Shown: in pieces, positions 1-5,925 of the stretch | Layout: each line of letters begins with the position of its first letter | Numbering within the stretch: the first letter of the stretch is position 1 | NCBI GenBank assembly: GCA_039931865.1 | Contig: JBDTRB010000127.1 | Location: forward strand, 1-9,188 | DNA from: JALYUA01 sp039931865 | GTDB taxonomy: Bacteria; Acidobacteriota; Thermoanaerobaculia; UBA5066; Gp7-AA6 | Direction of reading: 5' to 3' | DNA: 9,188 nucleotides | Program-made: the position numbers and the translations under genes | The notes under the pieces: model-generated | The model's input: only the letters and a program-made list of their open reading frames with translations | Told to the model about the DNA's origin: nothing | Database searches by the model: none

Positions 1-30
1 TCGCCTTTGGACGACCTTCGGACGCCATGA
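1..30 (+). CDS. Possible 3' end of an upstream gene (partial)
   Basis: Frame 1 is open from the window edge and ends at the TGA at 28-30, giving the last nine residues SPLDDLRTP. This TGA overlaps the ATG of the next gene at 27-29 in an ATGA arrangement, which is common between co-transcribed genes. The fragment is too short for any family assignment. The alternative is that the next gene starts upstream of the window, because its own frame is also open to base 3. Confidence 0.3.
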   Translation, partial: SPLDDLRTP

Positions 31-1586
31 CCGACGACGGCTCCTCGGCGGACAAGGCGCGTGACGCGGCCCGCCGGTGCGAGGGTGCCGGTCTGCTCGC
101 CGAGGCCGAGATGCTGTACCGCCTCGCGGTCCGCCTGGAGCTCGAGGACCGGGCCGCCTCCTCCGCGTCGCTCGCCCGGGTGCTGATCGCTTCGGGCGCG
201 GTCGAAGCGGCGCGCCCTTTCGCGGGCGATGGCAACGACCCGGTCCTGCTGGCGACGCTCGCGCTCGAGCGGCACGACTTCTCGGAAGCTCGCAGCCTTC
301 TCGACGGCGCGCGCGCCCGGGACCCGTACGATCCGCGGAGCGCTTCCGCCCGGGGGCGGCTCTCGTTCGTCGAGCGAAAATTCAAAAGCGCGGTCGAAGA
401 TCTGCTCGAAGCGTCGCTGCTGCGCCCCGACGGACTTCCGGATGCCGTCGACGCCCGGTTTCTCCGCGCCGCGCGGGCGCTCGCGCCGGCCGAGATCGCC
501 GGATGGAGCGAAGAGACCGCCGCCGCGCGGGGGCGTCTCGAGCGCTTGGCGCAGGAGCGGGCGCCGGGGCTCGCGTGGCCCGACCGGGGCGCCGCGCTCG
601 TGCGGTCGCTGATCGTCCGCGGGGGACGCTCCGAGGGACTTCTCGAGCGCGCGCAGCGGCTTTCTCAGATGCAGGGACTCTCGGGGATCGACGACCACGC
701 TCTGCTCGACGCGGCCGGCGCCGGTGAGCTGCGCCGCCTGCCTCCCGGCGGAATCGCGTACCGGACCGGAGACGCGTCCGCGGATGTCTTTCTCGTGCTC
801 GCCGGCTCGGTCCAGCTCGTCTGCGAGACCCCCGTCGGACCCCAGGCGATGGGCGACGCCGGGCCGTCGGACTTCATCGGGGAGGAAGCCTTCGTGGCGC
901 TTCCCCGCACGGCGGAGGCGCGCACGGCCTCGGGAGCCACGCTGCTCGGGTTCACGCCCGAGTTCCTCTTCGAGACTCCGGCGCGCGCCCCGTGGCTCCG
1001 TCACCTCCGAGTCCGCCTCGCGCGGCGCCTCGCCGCATTGAACGCCTTCTTCCAGGGATTCTTTCCGCCGGGCACGGCCCCGCCGCCTTCGCCCGGCCCT
1101 TCGCGCGGTGAAGCCGCCTCGCTCTCCGCAGAGGAGAAGTCGAAATTTCTCGGCAGCGGCGGGCTCTCCGAATCCGACCGCTACCTCTTCGGCGCGTTCG
1201 CGGAGGAACGCCGCTATCCCGCCGGGGCGCTTCTTTTCCGCGAGGGAGATCCCGGCGAAACGCTTTACGCCGTGGCTCGCGGGCGGGTTCGCATCTCGCG
1301 GCACATCGCGGGCGGCGAAGAGGCCCTCGCGATCCTCGGCCCGGGAGAGATCTTCGGAGAAATGGCGGTTCTGGATCCGGCGTCGTCGGGACGCTCCGCA
1401 GATGCGCGCGCCCATGAAGAGACCGTTCTCCTCGAGCTGCGCCGCGACAGGTTCGAGGGCCTCGAGAAGTCGGATCCGGAAGGCTGCGCGGATCTTTCCG
1501 CTCTGCTGTGCCGCCTCGCCGCTCGGCGCTGCGTCGAAACCGCGGAACGCCTGGCCAGGTGGAGGATCATGGCCGGGCCCGGATGA
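27..1586 (+). CDS. Tandem cyclic-nucleotide-binding domain protein with TPR-like N-terminus
   Basis: This 519-aa soluble protein has no signal peptide, membrane segment or DNA-binding helix-turn-helix that I can see. Residues about 9-135 form Ala/Leu-rich helical pairs like tetratricopeptide repeats. Residues about 222-335 are a first cNMP-binding (CRP-type) domain with GEEAF at 285-289 and PRTA at 293-296. A Pro-rich linker (about 347-360) leads to a second, more canonical domain at about 385-505, with the barrel glycines, FGEMA at 443-447 and RSA at 456-458. The Gly-Glu and Arg of the phosphate-binding cassette are present in both, so both may bind cAMP or cGMP (inference). With no catalytic or DNA-binding domain, it probably relays a signal by protein contact. 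The ATG at 27 has no clear Shine-Dalgarno and the frame is open upstream, so translation is either coupled to the previous gene or begins outside the window. Confidence 0.85.
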   Translation: MTDDGSSADKARDAARRCEGAGLLAEAEMLYRLAVRLELEDRAASSASLARVLIASGAVEAARPFAGDGNDPVLLATLALERHDFSEARSLLDGARARDPYDPRSASARGRLSFVERKFKSAVEDLLEASLLRPDGLPDAVDARFLRAARALAPAEIAGWSEETAAARGRLERLAQERAPGLAWPDRGAALVRSLIVRGGRSEGLLERAQRLSQMQGLSGIDDHALLDAAGAGELRRLPPGGIAYRTGDASADVFLVLAGSVQLVCETPVGPQAMGDAGPSDFIGEEAFVALPRTAEARTASGATLLGFTPEFLFETPARAPWLRHLRVRLARRLAALNAFFQGFFPPGTAPPPSPGPSRGEAASLSAEEKSKFLGSGGLSESDRYLFGAFAEERRYPAGALLFREGDPGETLYAVARGRVRISRHIAGGEEALAILGPGEIFGEMAVLDPASSGRSADARAHEETVLLELRRDRFEGLEKSDPEGCADLSALLCRLAARRCVETAERLARWRIMAGPG

Positions 1587-1588
1587 CG

Positions 1589-1606
1589 CTGTCAGCTGGC
1601 TGACAG
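1589..1606. terminator. Hairpin between convergent genes, possible bidirectional terminator
   Basis: CTGTCAGC and GCTGACAG form a perfect 8-bp stem around a 2-nt centre (7 bp with a 4-nt loop is more realistic). It lies in the 27-bp gap between the stop of the cNMP protein (1584-1586) and the stop of the convergent kinase (1614-1616). There is no immediate U-tract on either strand; the nearest T run on the plus strand, about 1620-1624, is some 14 nt past the stem. Termination is therefore plausible from position but not proven by structure. Confidence 0.4.
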
Positions 1607-1613
1607 CTGATAG

Positions 1614-3710
1614 CTATTCCTTTTTCAACTCCACCTTGATCTCGGCGCTGTCGCTCTCCGCGTTGGGCGCCACGAGGATCCGGACCGACTTCGACTTTCT
1701 TCCCGGCGCGGAGATCACGAGGTCGTGGACCATCGGCCCGTGCAGCTTCAGGGGCGAGTCAGGTCCGAACGAGGAGGCCGGGCCGAGGGTGCGGCTCCCC
1801 TCCGTCACGGTCGCATCCGGCGGATCCACCTTGAACACCACGGGTCCCACGGTGCGCTCGGAAGGAGACGAGAGCTTCGCGTACGGCTGGCGGGATTCGC
1901 GCTTCAGCTCGTCTCCGACGTCGGCGGTTTCGTCGCTCGCGCTCCCCGAGACGACGATGGCAACGTTCAAGTCGCGATACCCTGGAAGCTCGAACCTCAC
2001 GTGATGCCGCCCCGGGCGCGTGAACTCGAGCTTGCGCCCGCCGCCCCGGTCGTCCCAGTCGTCGGCGATTCCCACGTAACGGCCGTCAACGTACATCCTC
2101 GCCTGATCGGGGCTGACGCCGAATTTCGCGAAGCGCTTCGTGCGGTAGGTGTTGTCGACGCCCCCGGACGGGCTCGAGTCCGAGTCGACGCCCCCGCGCG
2201 GCTCGGCCGCGGAGTCAAGAGGAGGCGCGGCCGCAACCCGGGGCTCCGTCGCGGTCGGGCGGGGCGCCCGCGTAGGCGCGAGGCCGGTGTACCGCGGCGC
2301 ACCGACGACCGCGTCAGCCGCGGTGGCGGGCCCGCGGGTCGGGAGCGGCCCGATCGTGGGAGGCGGCGGGAGGGTGGGGGCGGCGGCGGCGATTGCGAGG
2401 GACGGGGTCGGCGCGGGCAACCCTCCGGCGCCCCCGAAGACGGGTCCCGCGCCCGACGCCGCGGTCGGCTCCCCCGCGGGAGCATCGGACGGCGCGTTGG
2501 ATCGGCGCCATGTCCAGACGAAGAACCCGAGCGCGATCAGGACCGCCGCGAGGCCGAAGAGATACAGCGCTCCGGCGGAACGGCCGGAAGGCCCGGACGG
2601 GCGATCGGCAGGAGGGGCCGTTTCCTCGGCCGCTGAGCCGGAATCCGCCGGGGCGGGAGAAACGACCAGCCGCGGATCCACGGGGGCCGCGGCGGCCGGC
2701 GCGGCAGGACGTCCGGATGCGGTCCCGGGCCCGGAGGACGCGGCAGGGATCGCGGCCGCAGCCGTCGGAGCGGGGACGGCGGCGGGAAGCGTGATGGTCT
2801 GCTCCGGCTCGGCGACGTGATCCGCGATCCGGCGCACTTCCCGGAGGAAGTCCGCCGCGTCGGTCGGGCGACGGTCCGGGGACTTCGCGAGGAGCCGCGA
2901 AAACACGTCGCGGGTCGCGGGCGGCAGGTCCGCACGGATCTCGAGAGGGTTCCGCGGCTCGGTATGGAGGATCTGGTACACGAGCGTCGTGATCGAGTCG
3001 CCGGGGAACGGACGCCGTCCGGTGAGCAGCTCGTAGAAGACAACGGCCAGGGAAAAAAAGTCCGACCGGCCGTCGAGCTTCTCGCCGCGGATCTGCTCGG
3101 GCGACATGTAAGCGGGGCTGCCGATCATCTGGCCCGTGCGCGTCAGGTCGACGGTCGCGGTCAGGAGCTTTCCGATCCCGAAATCGGCAACCTTGACCCG
3201 GCGGTCGCGGGTCAGCAGGATGTTCCCCGGCTTGACGTCTCGGTGGAGCACGCCGCGCTGATGCGCGTGCTGCAGCGCGAGCCCGGCCTCCCGGATCACC
3301 TCGACCCGTTCGCGAAGCGTCAGCGCCCCGGCAGCGGCGCCACGCCCCGTCGCGAGGGATCGGGCGGCGACCGGAGCCGCCGCGTCCGCTCGCGGCCCCA
3401 GGAAATGCGTCAGCGCATCTCCGTCGACGTACTCCATCGCGATGTAGAGAAGCCCTTCCGCCTGCCCCGCTTCGTAGATGGTGACGATGTTCGGATGCTG
3501 GAGCCGTCCGGCGAGCTTCGCTTCGTTCAAAAAGCGCGTCTCGAGCTCCGACGAAGAATCGCCGACTCCCTGCGGCCGCACCGTCTTGATCGCGACGGGC
3601 CGCTCGATTTGCGGGTCGTGCGCGAGATAGACGACGCCCATGGCCCCCTCGCCGAGGAGGCCGGAGATCTGGAAGCGGCCGATCCGGGAACCGGGCGGAA
3701 GCGTGTTCAT
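1614..3710 (-). CDS. Membrane Ser/Thr protein kinase with C-terminal PEGA-like repeats
   Basis: This 698-aa Hanks-type (PknB-like) kinase phosphorylates Ser/Thr residues on cytoplasmic partners. The kinase domain spans about 13-295: glycine loop GEGAMG at 20-25, VAIK with Lys42, helix-C Glu63, HRDVKPGN with catalytic Asp158, DFG Asp176 and SPE at 203-205, so it looks active. An Ala/Gly-rich insertion (about 106-129) follows the hinge. A Pro/Ala-rich juxtamembrane region leads to one transmembrane helix at about 380-401, flanked by Arg on the cytoplasmic side. Outside, a Pro/Ala/Thr-rich linker (about 406-520) carries two PEGA-like modules at about 530-590 and 624-690, including YVDGRYVG and a PG-x-H-x-V-x-F-x-x-PGY pattern. 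PEGA domains are associated with surface-layer or extracellular binding. Its ATG overlaps the stop of the DUF2007 gene by ATGA, implying translational coupling; a GGAG lies 11 nt upstream. Confidence 0.95.
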   Translation of the reverse strand: MNTLPPGSRIGRFQISGLLGEGAMGVVYLAHDPQIERPVAIKTVRPQGVGDSSSELETRFLNEAKLAGRLQHPNIVTIYEAGQAEGLLYIAMEYVDGDALTHFLGPRADAAAPVAARSLATGRGAAAGALTLRERVEVIREAGLALQHAHQRGVLHRDVKPGNILLTRDRRVKVADFGIGKLLTATVDLTRTGQMIGSPAYMSPEQIRGEKLDGRSDFFSLAVVFYELLTGRRPFPGDSITTLVYQILHTEPRNPLEIRADLPPATRDVFSRLLAKSPDRRPTDAADFLREVRRIADHVAEPEQTITLPAAVPAPTAAAAIPAASSGPGTASGRPAAPAAAAPVDPRLVVSPAPADSGSAAEETAPPADRPSGPSGRSAGALYLFGLAAVLIALGFFVWTWRRSNAPSDAPAGEPTAASGAGPVFGGAGGLPAPTPSLAIAAAAPTLPPPPTIGPLPTRGPATAADAVVGAPRYTGLAPTRAPRPTATEPRVAAAPPLDSAAEPRGGVDSDSSPSGGVDNTYRTKRFAKFGVSPDQARMYVDGRYVGIADDWDDRGGGRKLEFTRPGRHHVRFELPGYRDLNVAIVVSGSASDETADVGDELKRESRQPYAKLSSPSERTVGPVVFKVDPPDATVTEGSRTLGPASSFGPDSPLKLHGPMVHDLVISAPGRKSKSVRILVAPNAESDSAEIKVELKKE

Positions 3711-3982
3711 TCCTCGAGCTTCTCCGATTCGCTTTCGCTCTTCTCGAAATCGCGCTCACGGCGGGCGAGAAGCTTCCGGGCCTCTTCCGCGCGCTCGGCG
3801 GGCACCATGACCCGGCTCATTCCGAATGCGCCGAGGTTCTCCGGCCAGGGCGATCCTCCCGTCGGGCCTTCGACCTCGCATGGAATGTCCTCGGATTTCA
3901 GGAGCCCGGCGATGAGGGCGGCTTCCTCGTCCTGCCCGGTCGACGCGACTTCGACCCACTCTTCGTCATCGTTTCTCGCCAT
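3707..3982 (-). CDS. DUF2007-family small putative signal-transducing protein
   Basis: This 91-aa soluble, acidic protein matches the DUF2007 pattern: a first strand (WVEVAS), a helix containing EEAALIAGLLKSEDIPCEVEG, and a second strand and helix (RVMVPAERAEEARKLL). The family is small, ferredoxin-like in fold and described only as putative prokaryotic signal transducers; its biochemical role is not established. The tail after about residue 75 is charged (Glu/Ser/Lys-rich) and its Ser residues could be phosphorylation targets (inference). The ATG at 3982 has a good Shine-Dalgarno (AAAGGAAATC directly before it). It begins 30 bp after the selD stop, and its own TGA overlaps the kinase ATG, so it is likely co-transcribed with both. 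Confidence 0.85.
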   Translation of the reverse strand: MARNDDEEWVEVASTGQDEEAALIAGLLKSEDIPCEVEGPTGGSPWPENLGAFGMSRVMVPAERAEEARKLLARRERDFEKSESESEKLEE

Positions 3983-4012
3983 GATTTCCTTTCGTGCGGA
4001 ACAGCTTCGAGG

Positions 4013-5131
4013 TCAGTTTCCGTTTTTCCGTTTCGAGGAGACCCGCAGGCGCGTCTGGCCCGCCGGCAGGACCCGTCCGACGACCCGGGCGGACGCGGCT
4101 CCGGCCTCGCGGCACCGGGCGGCGTAGGTCTCGGCGTCGCCGCTCGCGATAGAGACGAGGAGGCCTCCGGACGTCTGTGCGTCGCAGAGAAGGAGGAGGT
4201 CCTCGTCCGTTACTCCATCTTTCACTTCGGTGCGGGGGCGGAGATTCCGCAGGTTGACGCGTGATCCGTCCGGGGCGATCCCGCGCGCCGCGAGCTCTCT
4301 CGCGCCGCCTAAGAGAGGAATTTCCTCGACGAAGAACTCTCCGGTGACTCCGGAGGCCTCCATCATTTCCCAGCCGTGGCCGAGGAGCCCGTAGCCCGTC
4401 ACGTCGGTCGCGGCGTGCACGTCGAGGCCGCACATCGCCTCCGCCGCTCCTCGGTTGAGGGAGGACATCACCGCGATCGCCTCGTCCAGACCGCCCTCGG
4501 CGAGCACCGGGCGCCGGAAGAAGCGAGTCACGCTCGCGGCGCCGAGCGCATCCGCGCGTCCGGCCGAGATCGTGATGCCGACGCCGAGCGGCTTGGTGAG
4601 CACCAGGAGGTCCCCCGGCAGCGCGCCCGCGTTGGTCACCACAGCGGACTCGGCCGCGAGGCCCGTCACGCAGAGGCCGTAAAGCGGGATGTCGTGGTCG
4701 ATCGAGTGCCCCCCTCCGATGACCGCGCCAGCCTCCGCGACCTTGTCTGCCCCGCCGCGCAGGATCGCCTCCAGGACGTCCGTCGGAAGCTCGCCCGTCG
4801 GAAACGCGGCGAGGGCCAGCGCGAGAACCGGCCGGGCGCCCATGGCGTACACGTCCGACAGGGCGTTCGCGGCGGCGATCTGGCCGAAGACCCAGGGGTC
4901 GTCGACGACAGGCGTGAAGAAGTCGACGGTCTGCACCATGACCTGTCCCGCCCCGATGCGGTACACGGCGGCATCGTCCGCATGGCGATTCCCCACCAGC
5001 AGGTTGGGATCCGCCGCGGCGGGAAGCTTCGCGAGAAGCGCGGAAAGGTCGAACTGACCGATCTTGCAGGCTCAACCGGCGCTCGACGCGAACGTCGAAA
5101 GTGCGGGGTGAACCGACGAGTGATGTGTCAC
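4013..5131 (-). CDS. selD: Selenophosphate synthetase (selenide, water dikinase), selenocysteine-containing
   Basis: SelD makes selenophosphate from selenide and ATP, the selenium donor for selenocysteine tRNA and selenouridine. The frame is 373 codons (372 aa) from GTG 5131 to TGA 4013-4015, with one in-frame TGA at 5072-5074 (codon 20). The residues around it read SSAG-(TGA)-ACKIG, aligning with the E. coli motif GAGCGCK, so TGA replaces catalytic Cys17 and Lys23 matches essential Lys20. Continuing in frame come DPNLLVGNRHADDAAV (Mg-ATP aspartates 52-53), DFFTPVVDDP, NALSDVYAMG, GGHSID, DVTGYGLLGH and CDAQTSGGLL, all SelD signatures, and the length is normal. A caller that treats TGA as stop would begin at GTG 4996 and lose the active-site segment. 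GTG 5131 is the only near in-frame start I found upstream. The identity is very secure; decoding of TGA as Sec is strongly supported by the alignment. Confidence 0.95.
5047..5059 (-). promoter_or_regulatory. Putative bacterial SECIS hairpin in selD
   Basis: On the minus strand GGTC-AGTTC-GACC forms a perfect 4-bp stem with a 5-nt loop, with possible extra A-T and G-C pairs beyond a 2x2 internal loop. The loop starts 16 nt after the TGA and has G as its second base, consistent with the published bacterial SECIS model (short upper stem, G in the first two loop positions, 16-37 nt from the UGA). SelB would bind it to direct Sec insertion. The stem is short, so confidence rests mainly on the position. 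Confidence 0.5.
5072..5074 (-). other. selD: In-frame TGA read as selenocysteine in selD
   Basis: Codon 20 of selD, TGA on the minus strand, sits exactly where SelD proteins carry catalytic Cys or Sec (E. coli Cys17), two residues before Cys22 and three before Lys23. Similarity to SelD continues in the same frame on both sides, which argues against a true stop, a frameshift or a start downstream. Confidence 0.88.
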
Positions 5132-5137
5132 GGCTCG

Positions 5138-5143
5138 ATTATA
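5138..5143 (-). promoter_or_regulatory. Possible -10 box for a leaderless selD transcript
   Basis: A perfect TATAAT on the minus strand ends 6 nt before the selD GTG at 5131, so transcription would begin at or very near the start codon. No Shine-Dalgarno precedes the GTG, which fits a leaderless message. No convincing -35 is visible at 16-18 bp (the region is GC alternation), so this may be a weak or alternative-sigma promoter. Confidence 0.35.
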
Positions 5144-5193
5144 TGGAGCCTGACCCGTCCGCGCGCTTCGCCCCGCCGGGTCATCGGGGAGCT

Positions 5194-5394
5194 CTAGCGG
5201 AAGTGGCGCTTCGCCCCGTCCATCGCGGTTGACAGGCTCAGGCTGACGGCGGCGGAGAGGAGCTGGCGGGCGTGGTGCCGTCCGAGGTAGATGCCTGCCG
5301 CGAACGCGGCGCAGATCGAGAGCAGAGGCTGGTCGCGGATCACGCGCTTCCAGTCAGACGGGAGGGCCTTTTCAATGGGTTCAACACGCGTCAT
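5194..5394 (-). CDS. Small hydrophobic protein, 66 aa, unknown function
   Basis: This short protein has a polar N-terminus (about 1-23), a hydrophobic Ala/Gly-containing stretch at about 24-37 (LLSICAAFAAGIYLG) and an amphipathic C-terminal helix with His, Arg and Lys. The small-residue pattern and following Gly-Arg resemble the C-terminal membrane segment of DUF883/ElaB proteins, one of which is encoded just upstream. I do not recognise a named family. It could be a membrane-anchored partner of that protein (inference). ATG 5394 is preceded by a modest GCGGGG about 5 nt away. Its stop is 62 bp from the selD start, on the same strand. Confidence 0.6.
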   Translation of the reverse strand: MTRVEPIEKALPSDWKRVIRDQPLLSICAAFAAGIYLGRHHARQLLSAAVSLSLSTAMDGAKRHFR

Positions 5395-5431
5395 GGATAC
5401 CCCGCAGGAATGAAAAGAGGCAGGGGCGCGA

Positions 5432-5447
5432 GAGGGACGACGCCCTC
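5432..5447 (-). other. Short hairpin between the DUF883 and 66-aa genes
   Basis: On the minus strand GAGGG and CCCTC form a 5-bp stem with a 6-nt loop in the 94-bp gap between the two genes. A TTTT run follows about 13-17 nt later, too far for a classical intrinsic terminator. It may be an mRNA-processing or partial-attenuation site, or chance. Confidence 0.2.
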
Positions 5448-5470
5448 AGCACCCCGCCAGCGGTCTTCCT

Positions 5471-5491
5471 CGTCAGCTCGTCAGCTCGTCA
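5471..5491. repeat. Tandem 8-bp repeat, CGTCAGCT units
   Basis: The plus strand reads CGTCAGCT, CGTCAGCT, CGTCAG: two and three-quarter copies directly at the 3' end of the DUF883 gene, reaching its stop codon. The GTCAGCT core also appears in the spacers at 1591-1597 and 9159-9165, and I found no copy inside the genes. Confidence 0.6.
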
Positions 5492-5776
5492 GTCGTCGCC
5501 GCGGAGCAGGAAGCCGAACAGGAGCCCGACTCCAAGGGAGATCGCGACCGACGTGCCGGGATTTTCCTTGATGTATTTGCGCGCGTCCGTCCAGAGATAG
5601 CCGTAGTCTTTCTCGAGACGCTTGCTGGTCTGCTTCAGGTTCTTGCGGAAGTCATCTCCCGCATCGCCGAACTGGTCGCGAGCGCGGGAGTAAGAGTCGC
5701 CGAGGACGTCCTTCGTCTGGTCGATTTTCTCCTCGACGAAGTCCCGGGCACGGTCAAACGGTGTGTCTTTCGCCAT
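5489..5776 (-). CDS. DUF883/ElaB-YqjD-like membrane-anchored protein
   Basis: This 95-aa protein has a long, charged, helical N-terminal part (about 1-70, rich in Lys, Asp, Arg and Gln, probably coiled coil) and ends with a helix of the form YIKENPGTSVAISLGVGLLFGFLLRGDD split over residues 68-95: an E-N-P entry followed by a glycine-zipper transmembrane segment. That architecture is typical of the ElaB/YqjD/YgaM (DUF883) family, inner-membrane proteins reported in E. coli to associate with ribosomes in stationary phase; whether this one does so is unknown. ATG 5776 has a near-perfect Shine-Dalgarno, GGAGGT, 5 nt upstream. It is the first gene of the five-gene minus-strand block and is divergent from the YihY-family gene. 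Confidence 0.85.
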   Translation of the reverse strand: MAKDTPFDRARDFVEEKIDQTKDVLGDSYSRARDQFGDAGDDFRKNLKQTSKRLEKDYGYLWTDARKYIKENPGTSVAISLGVGLLFGFLLRGDD

Positions 5777-5781
5777 CTCTC

Positions 5782-5787
5782 ACCTCC
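5782..5787 (-). promoter_or_regulatory. Strong ribosome binding site of the DUF883 gene
   Basis: GGAGGT on the minus strand, 5 nt before ATG 5776. It fixes that start, and it lies inside the plus-strand frame that would otherwise extend the YihY gene to 5761. Confidence 0.8.
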
Positions 5788-5805
5788 AAAAATTGCCGAA
5801 TTTCG

Positions 5806-5811
5806 ATCATA
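5806..5811 (-). promoter_or_regulatory. Possible -10 box for the DUF883 gene
   Basis: TATGAT on the minus strand lies in a short AT-rich stretch upstream of the DUF883 ribosome binding site; a start near 5799 would give a leader of roughly 23 nt containing the GGAGGT. No good -35 hexamer is seen at 16-18 bp. An 8-bp palindrome CCCTAGGG abuts it at about 5814-5821. Confidence 0.35.
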
Positions 5812-5912
5812 TACCCTAGGGGTGGTGAGCCTCTCCTGCAAATCCCCCGCCGTTTTCGACTGGCGCGACCCCGTCGGCAGGCGCGGATCGGGACCGCCCG
5901 TCCGGTTCGCCT

Positions 5913-5918
5913 GAGGGA
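5913..5918 (+). promoter_or_regulatory. Ribosome binding site deciding the YihY-family start
   Basis: GAGGGA lies 7 nt before GTG 5926 and 4 nt before GTG 5923. It supports a start here rather than at GTG 5761. Confidence 0.55.
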
Positions 5919-5925
5919 TCCGGTG

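Noticed and set aside
4013..4015. Second possible selenocysteine at the terminal TGA of selD
   Set aside because: The protein is already full length there and the following frame has no SelD similarity, so this TGA is the true stop.
2817..4127. 436-codon plus-strand open frame
   Set aside because: Antisense to the kinase, DUF2007 and selD 3' end, charged and low complexity; a high-GC shadow frame.
4013..4996. selD starting at GTG 4996 (327 aa)
   Set aside because: This GTG is the Val inside the conserved LLVG motif; the product would lack the catalytic Cys/Sec and Lys.
3966..5075. 369-codon open frame on the minus strand over selD
   Set aside because: It is the +1 shadow of selD: Arg/Gly-rich with no family motifs, whereas the selD frame carries every SelD signature.
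5471..5491. CRISPR-like or attachment-site repeat
   Set aside because: Units are 8 bp, contiguous and without spacers.
5761..5925. Upstream extension of the YihY-family gene to GTG 5761
   Set aside because: It overlaps the start and ribosome binding site of the divergent DUF883 gene, is Arg/Pro-rich without family similarity, and a better-placed GAGGGA precedes GTG 5926.
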